In this document: piece by piece, positions 23,967 through 35,392 of the stretch
Numbering within the stretch: position 1 is the stretch's first letter
Layout: every line of letters starts with the position of its first letter
DNA from: Drosophila persimilis
Lineage: Eukaryota > Arthropoda > Insecta > Diptera > Drosophilidae
Assembly: GCF_003286085.1 (NCBI RefSeq)
Contig: NW_020825322.1
Span: 992,001-1,056,000, forward strand
Length of the DNA: 64,000 bases
Direction: 5' to 3'
The notes under the pieces: model-generated
What the model saw: only the letters and a program-made list of their open reading frames with translations
The model's database searches: none
What the model was told of the DNA's origin: nothing
Program-made: the position numbers and the translations under genes

Positions 23967-24087
23967 GATTCTCGCTCTCTGCGGCGGAGGCTATTTATAC
24001 GACGCCACAATGACGTGGTGGGACACGTCAGTGCATGCAGCAGCTGTGATTGGCGGCGTCGTCTCCGCCCCACCCACTGGAAAGTTC
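23966..24087 (-). promoter_or_regulatory. Hsc70-3: Hsc70-3 core promoter with UPR element, CCAAT box and HSE-like dyad
   Basis: Read on the minus strand from the far end: GAACTTTC (HSE-like dyad, 24087-24080), CCAAT (24053-24049), TGACGTGT (24030-24023), CCACGTCA (24018-24011, the complement of the UPR element TGACGTGG), TATAAATA (from 23999) and initiator TCAGTT (A at 23966). CCAAT and CCACG are separated by about 30 bp, not the 9 bp of a mammalian ERSE. The combination fits an XBP1/ATF6-responsive BiP promoter. Confidence 0.7.
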
Positions 24088-25095
24088 GTCATTGAGCACG
24101 AAAGCGCGCGAGCGAACCTCTCCGAAAGCTTATTTTTCCACTTCTCTCCCCCCCTTTGTTGTTTAGCCAAACATTTTCGGTTTCGTATAGTTTGAGCGGG
24201 GAGGGTTGAGGGTGGGTAGGTAGCCGTGATTTGGATGGCGAATGGAGGTGAAACCGATGTTTGCCTGATGCAAATATCCGTTAACCGTTGGTAAGACTCT
24301 GATAGCCGCCATCACTGACGTGTACATTGCCCAATTATTATCCTACAATGATGTTTACCATTGAAATGGAACTGCTGTCGGGCACCGCCAGCAGGTTGAG
24401 CGCATATTTACCGTTACCCTAGGCCAGCGTTGTATTATTTACTGCTAACAAAGCAAGTGGGACATTTTTGGGAAATTTCAAAAGTTTCGTGGCGTACCCT
24501 GTATTTGAGAATTGCAGATATTCTCCATTCCATAATGTAAGCGAAGCAAAAAGCTATGCTCCCTCAATTCTATATCGTTCCCTTGATATACTTTATATTT
24601 TCATATTTAAAGCAAAGCGTTTGTTGACCTCTGAATAGAAATGTTCAAGAATCTTTCTAAATGTCTCTCGATTCAGAAATATTTTGATGTCTTCAAATTC
24701 GTTTGGATATTTCCAGAAATATAACATTTTGTTGGCTTTCCGTATTATTCAAATGCACAACAATTCGCATATTTGAAGCGATAAGATTTTGGGTTGGCTG
24801 TTTCTGGAAATTGTCTCCAACATTCGCGAAACCGCCAGAGCACTTGGTGATTTATCTGGAAACACACGCAAATGAAACGCTCAGATTTTCTTTGGTTTTC
24901 TCGACTTTTGTAATGACACTCAATCAATATCAATATATTTTCATAACAATACATAGAGCATGTAATAATCATAGATCAATGACGAGTCAGGATCGTCTAT
25001 CGCCAACCCCCCCTCTTGGCCAAAAAGGTATCTGTTGCCAAGCTCAGGTTCAGGGTTCTATTTCCAAACCCCAAACCCATTTCCATTCTCATATT

Positions 25096-25119
25096 TGTGT
25101 GTGTGTGTGTGTGTGTGTG
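25096..25119. repeat. (GT)n microsatellite
   Basis: Twelve GT units followed by a GA run. Confidence 0.9.
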
Positions 25120-25658
25120 AGAGAGGGGGCGTATCATTTCATTCAGTTTTCTTTTCTTCTCGTTTCGTTTCTTTTGTTTGTTTGTTTTTTGTGGGGAGAG
25201 TGCAGGACAAGCTATAGCTATGGCCACAAGAAAACACATTCAATAATCTCTATTCGTTAATTTTGGTATCTAATCGTATAATAATATATATGTATATGTA
25301 TGTATTTATGTATAAAAAAAAGATTGTAACAAAATGTAATTTATCTATGGCAAATTTGCTTGATTCGCGCGAGTCCCCTCCATTATTTTTTTTCTTTCTG
25401 GACAAATATTATACGGGATAGTCAAAGTGAATGGACGTGGTCCACTATGTGGGAGGGGAGGGGGTGTGCCACCAACCATCATCCAACTGGCCAGACATTA
25501 TATGCATATAGAAATAGTTCTTCTTTAAAGCTCAACGACAATATCTTCGTTTCATTTTATCTTATTATTTGTTTTTGTTTTTTTTTTCTTTGTTAAATTT
25601 TGTTTTGGTCAAAAAGTTTTTGCTAATCGAAAATGAATTATAGAAAAGAATTCTTGAT

Positions 25659-25700
25659 GTATATATATATATGTACATATATATATATATATATATGTAT
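25659..25700. repeat. (TA)n microsatellite, interrupted
   Basis: Two TA runs separated by TGTACA in the Dph6 3' flank. Confidence 0.9.
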
Positions 25701-26264
25701 ATAAAAGTCGGAGCATACGGGGTGCGGGCATGGGGGAAAAGCACATCGAAAAACGATCAGTAGTTAATACGTTATATATGTATATAAGAGTACAGTTACA
25801 GTTACAGTTACAGTTCTGGGCAATTAGAGTGCACAAAAAGTGTGTGGCGTTCTTGTATTTTGTTGCTGTTTCTGCTTGTACAATAATTTGTTGAATTTTC
25901 TTTTCCTTTTTTTTTTGCTAATTGCTGAAACTCTTGAGTTGCATAGATCCGTTATTCCAATTCAATTTCCAAGTTTTGTGGCTATCCTCTGTTTGGTCCG
26001 AAACAATTTTGGGTTTGTGTTTCCATGGATGTGTGTGTGTGTGTGGTGGAGATACAATATAGACAGCATGCTGTATCCGCTGGATAACCAAAAGAAGCAA
26101 GCGACACGGCAAGCTGCTTACACATATCCGTTGTACATATATAGTCGTGTATATATATATATAATCTATATTCTGTTTGGTGCGGTGGCAGCAAATTGTT
26201 TCCTTTCCTACCCACTTTCACTCCTACTCCTACACGTACTCCCACCCCTACTCCTCCCCTATTC

Positions 26265-29200
26265 CTACTCATGCCTCACACCGCATATGGACAGGAACGT
26301 ACTGAAGTTGTGCAGACTGCACGCCGGTAGTACGGTGTATACAATGGAGGCCATCTCCTGGCATTTGACCCGAAAGTCATGCAGCGACTGCAGCAGCAGC
26401 TCTGTTGGTGGGGCCGCATTCACCTGATAGAACAGCTTCAGGTGTATCGCTGGCTTCTGATGCTGTGACTGCTGCTGCTGCTGTTGTTGCTGCTGCTGCT
26501 GGTGCTGTTGCTGCTGCTGCTGTTGCTGTTGCTGATCGCCTCCAGCACCACCGGGAACCGATGGCGTTGAGGGCGGTGTCCCGCCCACTGGCTCGCTGAC
26601 AGCCTGTGCTGGCTGCTGCTTCAGCTTGGCAATGGGATAATCCTTGAGCAAACGATTCACAATGTACGTCAGAATCTCATCCATATGCTCCGCACTGACC
26701 GACTGCGCCACGCGGCAATGGTTGCCCAGTATATCGTCGCTCAGCTGCGTTAGCTGTGTGGTGGACGAGGCCAGGCCGGTGGACACATAGCAGACAATGG
26801 CCGCACAGTTGTTCTCATAGTTCCAGCGGCGACGTATCGAGATGGTATAGTCGCTAACCGAACAGCCAGTTTCCTCATCTAAATGCAAATGCAAATGAAA
26901 ATACCGAGATTAGATACCAGGACAGACAAAACAGAACAAGCAAACACTTACAGTCGAAGCGATCGTTGTGGGTATGCGCCCAGACCTGCCACTCGACGAG
27001 CGCCTCCCGCGGCAGGGCGGGCAGCACAATGTAGTCCATGATGGCGTTTGTCGTACGCCGCTCCCACTGACGTCGCGCCTCGCCAATGAACGCGGGATGC
27101 GTAACAAAGCAGATGCCATGGACCACGTCCCGCAGCTGCCCATGGGCATTCATGGCCTTGGCAATGCGACTGATGTGGCGCAGCGTTAGCTTGCATTGCG
27201 GTCGTATGCCACCCTCAATGATTGTCATGCTGCCGGGCACCAAGGCGATCTGTCCCGAAATGTATGTGATTTCCCCAATCTGCAACGGGCCAAGGGGGAC
27301 GGACGTTCATTATTGATTGATCAAAGAGGGGACTGGACTGGAGTGGACTCACTCTTGTGGACTGGCTGTAGGGTCCTATATTGGCAGGCGCCCAGTGCGA
27401 AATGCCCTGCACATGCATCGTGCTGCGGCGGCCATTCAATAGCGCAGCGGCCGTCTCCTCGCCCTCGCGATCCCGCTCCTCGACTGTCAAATGGGCCGTA
27501 TTGGCCAGACCAATTGTCTGGCGATAGGCAATCGCCTCCATCACCACATGACAGCCGTCGGGCAGGGGGCACTCCACACAGACGCGTGTCGGGGGATTGT
27601 GAAAGTCAAAGGCCTTCAGGTAGACCCGATTCAATGCCGGATACTCGGCAATGGAGCGCACGTAGAGCGTAATGTAGCACAGATCCTGCAGGTCGTAGCC
27701 CTTGCTGGCGCACAGTGCCTTTAATGTGTCCAGGGCCCTCTGCATGCCCTGCTCCATGCCCTCAGAGTCGCAGCCTGTGGCAGGGGGAGAAGCGGAAACA
27801 GATTAGCAATCACAAATGGCTCGGCCGAAGGAATAGAAAAGGCGGGGTGGAGGGACATGATATGGGTGGGTGGATAGGTAGAGGGAGATTGATTGATATG
27901 ATACCCTGTATGCCGGCCAGCCACATCCAGCCCTTGGCATTGATGGCCGCTCTGGCCTCGTTCGCTAATGGACGGAACTCTCTCTCGTATTTCATTGGAC
28001 TCGGCGGCTGGGTCATGACACTGCTAATGCCGCCAGCTCCTGTCCCTTGCCCAATCCCTGGCCCAGCTCCAGCTCCAGACGGATTATGGCATGTGTTCGC
28101 GCTCAGCCCAAGCGAGGAGATGGCCAGCGACATCGAGCCGCATACGGCGGCCGTGCTGCTGCCGAGCGGATTGCCCTGGGTGCTGCTCGCGTAGCTGCCG
28201 CTAAAACCCAGGGCACTGCCCGAGGCCGAGGTGGCCGATTGATTATTGTTGGCCAGCGATGCCGCTGCCGTCAGCAGCATGAGCGATGCAGTGGATGCCG
28301 CCGCCGAATTGGCCGTCGGTATGGGCTCGTCGACGCTGGCGCTCTTCGTGACAATGGGTATGGGCGAGGAGGCGGACGTGGCCAGGTGGCGCCCGAACGA
28401 GTTGCTGCGCGATATCAGCTCGTTCTGGCTGAGCGATTCCCGCAGACGCGTCTCCTTCTCGATCAGCTCCAGTTCCGTTTCGCTGAAATCCGGATCACTC
28501 AGATCGCTGTACGTCGACTCGTTGAGGTCGCTGATATAGTCGAGGGAGCGCTTCACAAAGACCACATCGCTGCCGCTGCCGCCGCCACCGCCGCCGGCGG
28601 ACGAGCTGCCCGGCTCCTTTGGCTGGAGGGTTAGCTTCGTGAAATTGATGTATCCCACCGGGCAAATGGGATCCGCACTGCTGATGATCGTCTGGATGTC
28701 CTCCACGGAGATGCGCTGCCGAAAGAGCGGGCAGTCCAGCGTGAATGTCTCGTATTCGCCGCCCTCGCCGCACACATTCAGACCGTACTTGTCGCGCATC
28801 TTGAGCAGATGCGGCTGCATCTCCCGCAGCGATTTCCCCAGATGACGGTCCGGCACCAGTCCCAGGGCAGCCACCTGTCGACCAAGCGGATGTGGGTTCG
28901 GAATGGAGAAATAGGAGCTGTGCCAGCGGCCACCATTTATGGCTTACCTTTATGATAATGGCATGCACCTGGCAGTCGATCATCTCCTGCAGCAGTTCAG
29001 TCTGGTCTCTCCGCCACAGATAGGCCAGCGATATCAGACCAAGACGGCTGCACACATTCTCCACGCGCACGCGCTGATAGTCCGACAGGATGGCGCCCAC
29101 GGCCACGGCATCCACCTGAAGTTCGTGCTATTGGTAGAACGAGAGAGAGTTACACTAGTTTCTACACAATTGGCCACAAACCCCACGCCACCCCACCCCG

Positions 29201-30253
29201 CTCTGGCTGCTGCCTCCTGCCTCTTGCCTCCTCCACTCCGCCTCTATATATAGTGCTATAATATTATTATCATTATTATTATTATTTCTGTTCACGTGCA
29301 CGGCAACAGTTTGGCTCCGTTTCGCGATAGTCCCGCGAATCAAGAGAGATAAGATTACCGGCAAAACGACTTTCAACAGTATTCCATCCAATTACTGTTG
29401 TTATCTTAGGTTTTTGTTGCTGCAGTTGCAACAGTTACACCCCCCCCATTAAGCGGGGCCCACCCAAGGACATGGCTCAATGATAAACAAAGCCCACATG
29501 GAGGATACAATACAGAAATGGGGGAGTGGGGAGGCTCGAGACGATGCCAGTTCTAACCATAATCACGTTAGCTTAAGTTTTCGCCTTAGGCTATCACTAA
29601 TACTAAATTTACAATCCCAAAATGGATATCCTAGAGCTTAATGGAATACCCCTCCCGTGTGTGTCATGACCTGCTCTAGGGTAAAGCTGTCCAACGGGGA
29701 ATCGCTGCACTGCACTGCACTGCACTGCACTCTCCACCATTCTCATACTCAGTCCAACCAATCAATCAATCAATCACCTTGCATGTCTCCAGCAGACTGT
29801 AGAGATCCTCCACCTCGTCATCGTCGGTGGGCACGTACTGTTTGCCCGTCTGTGTGCTCTTGCCCTTGGTCTCGCGCCGATACAGGGGCAGTCCCATGGC
29901 ATTGGCCAGTATCTCGATGCCCATGTGGCCCACTGTCTGGTACATGAAGCTGTCCAGCTCATCTGGGAGAGGGAGAAGGAGAGTAGATAGTGGGAGCAGT
30001 GGTATCAGTCAATAATCAGTTGCGGGCTTGTTCCATGGTAAATGATTGCACAAATACTCGTTTAGCGTAAACAGATTTAAATGATGGTCTGGGTGGGGGA
30101 TGGGAGGGGAGGGGAGGGGGTGTCGGTCTGGGTCTCACCTCTGTCCTTGGGATGGAGATTGGCCAGGGCGACGATTTCATGGCCCTCGGCAACGCATTGC
30201 ATCATGTTGTAGCAGCTATCCTTGCCGCCACTGACCATGGCCACGACCCGCAT
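26265..30253 (-). CDS. Dph6: Diphthine-ammonia ligase with C-terminal RidA-like domains
   Basis: Seven exons: 30253-30139, 29962-29778, 29127-28948, 28874-27905, 27774-27353, 27279-26952 and 26878-26265, all in phase, giving 937 aa. The enzyme performs the last, ATP-dependent amidation of diphthamide on EF2. The PP-loop SGGKDS lies at residues 8-13 after the start MRVVAMV. The family motif GEGGEYETF is near 196-204. Residues ~255-460 are a Gly/Ser/Ala/Thr-rich insert. Two RidA/YjgF-type domains follow (exons five and six, including ISHWAPANIGPYSQS and ITYISGQIALVPGSM), as in other eukaryotic Dph6. The last exon has a polyglutamine run. The D. melanogaster counterpart is, from memory, CG1578. 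An acceptor TATTACAG (near 30926 on the minus strand) suggests a further noncoding 5' exon. Confidence 0.93.
26470..26533 (-). repeat. Dph6: CAG/CAA repeat coding polyglutamine in Dph6
   Basis: About 21 codons, nearly all Gln with one His, interrupting the second RidA-like region. Mixed CAG and CAA codons. Confidence 0.95.
29705..29732. repeat. 5-bp tandem repeat (CACTG)n
   Basis: About five units of CACTG in Dph6 intron two. Confidence 0.85.
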
Positions 30254-30276
30254 CTTGGTGGAATTTGCTCGCCTCC

Positions 30277-30307
<31 letters not shown>

Positions 30308-32512
30308 CCCTTATATTTAGCTCTTTGGAAGAAGCTCCTTCCTTCTGTTCTTCTGTCTATTTTGGAGTCTCTCTCTCTCTCTCTCTTTCTCTCTTTCTAT
30401 ATTCCTTTATGTAGATCTGTCTATTCCCTTGCTGTGTCTTTCGGTGTCAGTCTCTCCTCCCTGTCCCGCCTGTTCTCTCCTTCTTTTATAGTAGTCGCTA
30501 CTTCTATTCACTATTCACTATCTCTCTAGCTGTGCAAGGTGTGGGTGTCTCTTCTCTCTCTCTCTCTCTCTCTCTCTCCCTGTGAGCAAGCGAGTGTGTC
30601 GGCGTTTACTCTCCTTTTATTTTTGGCTTAGTTTGTGCTGCTTGTTAGTTTTGAAGTGCGTGCTCATTTGGTCTAATTGTTGACTAGACTTATTGGCTAA
30701 AAGAGAACGTATCTGTGGCTGTATCTATATCTGTATCTGTGGCTGTAGTTGTGGGTGCTGCTGCTTCTGTTTCGTGTGGTGCGGCGGTGTCTGTTGCGGG
30801 GTGTGCTGATGTGGTACGGTGTGTGTCGGGTGTCGTGTGTCGTGGCTACAATATTATTAACACAGTGCGGCGGCTGTTCTGCCTCTGGTATCCCACTTTG
30901 TGGCGCCGGGCGGCTGGGCTCTTGTCAACTGTAATAGAGAGAGAGAGAGAGAGCGAATGATGGGTTATTTATTGTGAGCTGAACGGAGGATCACTGTAAG
31001 GATCACCCTTTGCAGATCCGATATTCCTAGTAAATATAGGGTATAAAAGGAGAAGAGAATATTCTGCAAGTGTAACCAAAAGAGAAACACATCAACCCTA
31101 TGGCTGTTACGGAAAGAAAGAGAGAGAGATAAGCGAATATCTTTTCATTTGCAACTGGGAAACGAATCAGATAGAGATCTAATAAGGATCAAAGAGAGTG
31201 AACGAATTCCTGTCAAGTTCATGGACAACTGTAGGAGAGAGTCGGGCTCATTGAAAAGAGATTCTCTCTATCAGTGCATTGCCAACTGTCACCCATAGTG
31301 CATTTTTAACTGTAGAAGGTGAATCCATATGGGGGAAAAAGGACTGCGTAAAAGCTTGTTGCTGCCGCAGAGGAAATTCAATTATGCGCAAAGTGCATCC
31401 TCATACCACCACGCCACAAAAACACAAGCATATGGAGAAACGTGGCGGACACCTGGGCACGCAGGAAACGTTGGCCCCTGATTGCATTAAAATCCCCAAA
31501 GGAAGCAGTCCAGGCCACCACCACAGACCGACAAGGATTCTGAATTGTTCTCTCCTTATGCTCTCCACCCACTCCTATTTCTAGCTGCACTTTCTTATTG
31601 TCACTTCTCAACAATCTGTCCTCTCGCCCACTTCTTTTCTTGTTGGTTTTGGCTTTTTCTTGGGGAGGGGATGCAGGATGCATTCTGCAAGGAGGAGTTT
31701 ACAAGAGATTCGATTCTAATTGGAATACTCGACCAACCAAAATGATTGCACGAAGGTCACACACACAGGCACACACACTGTATATGCACACACACGGACA
31801 TCTATTTATTTATTTTGTTTGCATTCTTTTGATTTTGTTTAAAGACATATTGAGACGTTTGTTTGTTGTTTGGCTTTTTGCTCTAGCATAAATGAACATT
31901 TATAAATAAATTGAATTAGTTTCGCCGGTGTGGGTGGGTGGAGGGAGAGAAAGAACACACAAAAAAAATACACAGAAGCGCGTGCGTTTTCAACAACAAA
32001 AACAAAAGCAATAGAAACAAAATGAAAGTATAGAAAGAAAAGAAGGACCGCAAAAAAACGGACGATAGCACACATACACACACACTGTCACACAGCTATA
32101 TTGCACATACGTATAAAAATATATTTATGTATCAAAGATTTGACCCAAATATGCAAAAGAAATGTTCTTTTGATATAAATTTGGACACTTTTGTTGTTCT
32201 GTTTGTTTTTTGTTGCCGATGGCTGAAAACACTCACTGAATACCAAAACACATACACCGACTTCTTTGCAAATAAATTCTTGACAACAACCACAAAAACA
32301 ACAACAAAAAATGTGGATTTCGAAGGGGATGCTTCCGTTTGAGTCCATCGAGAAACCTAAAGCTTAGAACGTAATTCGAAACTAACCCGTTGTTGGGGGG
32401 AAAAGCAAAGCTGCTCCGTCTGCTGCTACGCAGCTGAAAAGTTGTGCCACAGACTACGCGAAATTTAAGTGGGAAAAAAAAAATTATTTTGCCGCTAATT
32501 AAAGCTGGAGAA
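30254..32512 (-). other. Dph6 leader and upstream region
   Basis: CT/GA- and CA-rich DNA with no coding frame of note. It probably holds the Dph6 5' UTR, one leader intron (acceptor near 30926) and a noncoding first exon starting from the promoter module at 32513-32567. The donor of that first exon was not identified. Confidence 0.4.
30282..30307. repeat. (GT)n microsatellite near the Dph6 start codon
   Basis: Thirteen GT units about 30 bp upstream of the Dph6 ATG, so CA-rich in its leader. Confidence 0.95.
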
Positions 32513-32567
32513 CAGTGTGACCGCGCACTTATCTAAAAATACACGGTCTTCCCTCAGAAATATACCG
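32513..32567 (-). promoter_or_regulatory. Motif 6 / GATAAGT / motif 1 promoter module facing Dph6
   Basis: On the minus strand: GGTATATTTCTGAGGG, ~18 bp, TAGATAAGT, then CGCGGTCACACTG. GGTCACACT is Ohler motif 1 (the M1BP site) and GGTATATTT matches motif 6, both typical of TATA-less Drosophila promoters and usually just upstream of the start. Orientation points towards Dph6. Confidence 0.6.
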
Positions 32568-33032
32568 AAATAAACTGACAAGTTATTGGCATTCAACTTG
32601 CATTATATTTCTGGCTTTCGGTATTTGGTTGAATATTACTAGCTAGCTAAGATACTCAGCGCTGAACTTGAAATTAGAAATTTTTAAATACTCCTTTTGA
32701 TTGGATTTTACACGGTAACTACACGCTAACTACACATTCGCAATACACTAACTACATTTGTATGGGGAAATGTATACGTACTTTTCAAAAATATTCAATA
32801 TAAGTCCCATGGCAGTGCCAGTGTGAAAAACCTCCGTTATCCACTTTATTACATGATTTTTCCGACATTTTTGAAACAATTGAGATTTTGATGGCAAACG
32901 ATCAGGAATTCGATGCTGATCACGAATTAGTATTCAATGTGGGCTCGAAAATGGCTCTCCATTGGGGCATTGACTGCACTGAAATTCTAACCGTTCTTTT
33001 AAATCCATCCGCTGGGAAATTGCTGTAAAAAA

Positions 33033-33220
33033 GGGGTATGGACAACGGGAAAACGGCCCACAAAATGCAACGCCTGCGAAGTAAAGTCCACCCCTTTCCG
33101 AATATACCTTGAGACGAAATTGGCTTTTTGTCTTCAAGGTATATTGTCCTCACACGCGAGTAGAGGTTCGTACGAACCTTGCGAATTGCCTTGACCGTTT
33201 TTGCCTGTCGTCCATACCCC
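33033..33220. mobile_element. Foldback/MITE-like element, copy 2
   Basis: A 188-bp unit with ends GGGGTATGGACAACGGGAAA and CGTCCATACCCC (inverted), a central inverted pair (AATATACCTTGA ... TCAAGGTATATT) and a palindromic AGGTTCGTACGAACCT. It is better preserved than copy 1. It is followed at 33273 and 33302 by two AGTGTGACCG boxes (motif 1, minus orientation). Confidence 0.6.
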
Positions 33221-33439
33221 ATTCTATGCCCATTCAGAATTACGACTCATTTTTTCGTTGCGGAGAGGGCAGCAGTGTGACCGCGGATTTATTTAATTCA
33301 GTGCGAAACAGTGTGACCGTATAAAAATAATTACTCCCTTGCCTTGTACTAAAATCGATAACAGGTTATTTATCAGCTGATTTTTAGATCAATACACAAA
33401 TTCAAATATAAAATTTTTTTTTTTCGTTTGCATGAACAT

Positions 33440-34078
33440 AATCATTAATTGCATAAAAATATGTGGGCAAAGCTGAGAGATCTATATAGCTAGTAATATT
33501 TGTCGTAATAACCGGTTGACAACAATAATTCATACCCTACGGAAAAGGATATTATAGAATTGAGAAAATGTTTGTCATCCCAGGCTCCGTAGGCATCAGG
33601 ATCGAGATAAATATATACAAGATACTAATAATATACATGAATATGTCTAAAAAATATAAATTTGAGAAAAGGTCTTTATAAATTACGTTTTATCTTCATA
33701 TAAAATAAACGAAATAGGGTATATGCGCAACTTTGTATTTTGCTTAAGCCTTGTTTTAGTCAAAATACAATAAAAGCAACGACTAAAAACTAGCCAACCT
33801 TGAAGAAACTGTATTCATCAATGGCATAACGGCCTAACAACGGCAGAACTAAGGCCTTTAGTTAGCCAGAATTATTGAAGGGAATATACAAATTGAATAA
33901 TATGAACGACTATCCTTTTTCACTTTTCAGTTTTGACCTATTTCGCTAAAACCTTTTTTTGCGCAATGCAACAAAAGCAAGCATTTAAAATAAGCCAGTT
34001 AAGTAGAAAAATTATTCATGAATCGTATAAAATTATGTGGGCATGGCTAAATGTGCTATATAGCTAAGAATATTCCAC
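33440..34078. repeat. Degenerate direct repeat pair between the two promoters
   Basis: The stretch 33440-33500 (ATGTGGGCAAAGCTGAG ... CTATATAGCTAGTAATATT) recurs in altered form at 34010-34078 (ATGTGGGCATGGCTAAA ... CTATATAGCTAAGAATATT). Flanking text also matches loosely (ACAATAAAAGCAACGACT near 33768 and ACAAAAGCAAGCATTT near 33970). It looks like two old copies of one repeat, possibly transposon-derived. Confidence 0.45.
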
Positions 34079-34166
34079 GGAAGATCAAAAACGAGGAATA
34101 TGTTAAATAGAACTTGAATTCGTCAGTATATGTACGGTATATTTTTTTAAATGAGACGTTATTTTT

Positions 34167-34222
34167 GGTATATTTCTGAGGGTCGGACGGTATAATTAAT
34201 AGATAAGTCCGCGGTCACACTG
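34167..34222 (+). promoter_or_regulatory. rudhira: rudhira promoter: motif 6 / GATAAGT / motif 1 module
   Basis: On the plus strand: GGTATATTTCTGAGGG, ~20 bp, TAGATAAGT, CGCGGTCACACTG. It is nearly identical to the module at 32513-32567 in opposite orientation. It immediately precedes the rudhira leader. Confidence 0.65.
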
Positions 34223-35392
34223 CAGAGCAGCGACAGCGACAGAGCAGCGACAGAGCGACCAAAAAAATAACATAAATTGTGTAAAGTGCAAGAGGTTATA
34301 CATTATACAAAGGAACTATAAGACGAAAGGCTGGCCGAATATATGAACATATATATTTGCATAAGTAAAAGTAAATTTTTTTGTTTTTGTTTGGAGGATT
34401 TTTTATTGTGTTGTTGGTGCAGCAGCAGCGCAACGCAGAAGTGAAATCGATAAATAACGGCATAACGAAGAACGTAAACAAGACAAAGCAACAGAATAAC
34501 CCCGCAAACAAAACGCAACAACAAAACGTATAGATTTAATGTCGCAGTTAATTTGTGTGTTAGAAAGAAACAGCAATAGCAAAAGCCACAGCAACAGAAA
34601 CAACAACAACAGCAGCAGCAGCAGCTGAGGCAGCAACAACAAAAAATCATAAACGAAAAACGTACGACGCAACCGACTGCGTGTGTGTGTGTGTGTGTGC
34701 AAGAGCAGGATAGCCAGAAAGCCATAGTGCGAGGCTACGTGTGTGTGCAAGCGAGCGAGCAATAGGGCTCTGTGTCGACGGCGGCGGTGGCAGCGACAGC
34801 GACAACAATTTCGACACAATTTAAAAAAAAAACTTTAAGCGCTTTGCAGTTTAAAGTTTGTTTCTAAGCTCGACTTTTGTCTGCTTCTAAGAACAGAAAA
34901 AGAGCACATTTGTGTGTGTTTTCCTCCCACACGCACACACACACACACACTCACAAACCGACCATTTTACGGTGGGCGTGTCGTTAGTGACGCAGGCACT
35001 CTCCACTCTGCAGCACCCAAAAAAAAAACTCAAGACGCAGTTTTGGATTGTTGCTGCCGCTGCCGCCTGCAACAACGGATGATAACAAACCCAACAAGAC
35101 CAACAAAGAGCCACCATCATCTACTCTCTCTATGATCGCACCCCCTCCAACGAACATCAACAAATAAGATCAAGGAAAACAACAACAGCGGAAAGAGAGG
35201 CAGAAGAAGCAGCAGCTAAAAACATATGATTTTTGTTTGTGTTGTTGTTTTTGCGCGCGCTCTGCTGTTGCTGTTGCGGGGAACAATTGGAAAGGGAACG
35301 CGCGAATAGAAAGAGGGGAAAAAGAGTGAACGGTGCCAAGTGCCTGGCTGCTGATTCAGACCAACGGACCACCACAAGGCAAGAAGAGTGGG
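34223..35392 (+). other. rudhira: rudhira noncoding first exon
   Basis: CAG/CAA-rich leader-type sequence beginning after the promoter module and ending at a strong donor (GG/GTAAGT, 35392/35393). There is no long ATG frame. Internal introns cannot be excluded. A GT microsatellite is at 34681-34700. Confidence 0.5.
34681..34700. repeat. (GT)n microsatellite
   Basis: Ten GT units in the rudhira leader. Confidence 0.9.

Larger units (their letters stand above)
24100..26264. other. Intergenic region between Hsc70-3 and Dph6
   Basis: Upstream flank of Hsc70-3 and 3' flank/UTR of Dph6, which share this side. AT-rich, with a GT repeat (25096-25119) and TA repeat (25659-25700). No RNA gene or coding frame is recognisable. 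One TGACGTGT lies near 24314. Confidence 0.5.

Noticed and set aside
32920..33222. 100-codon minus-strand frame starting MGYGRQ
   Set aside because: Lies within the foldback element. The other copy does not keep the frame, so coding is unlikely.
32513..34222. Complete DNA transposon with the promoter modules as terminal inverted repeats
   Set aside because: The inverted ends fit, but no transposase frame and no target-site duplication (left flank GCTGGAGAA, right flank CAGAGCAG) were found. Kept only as an alternative in the findings.
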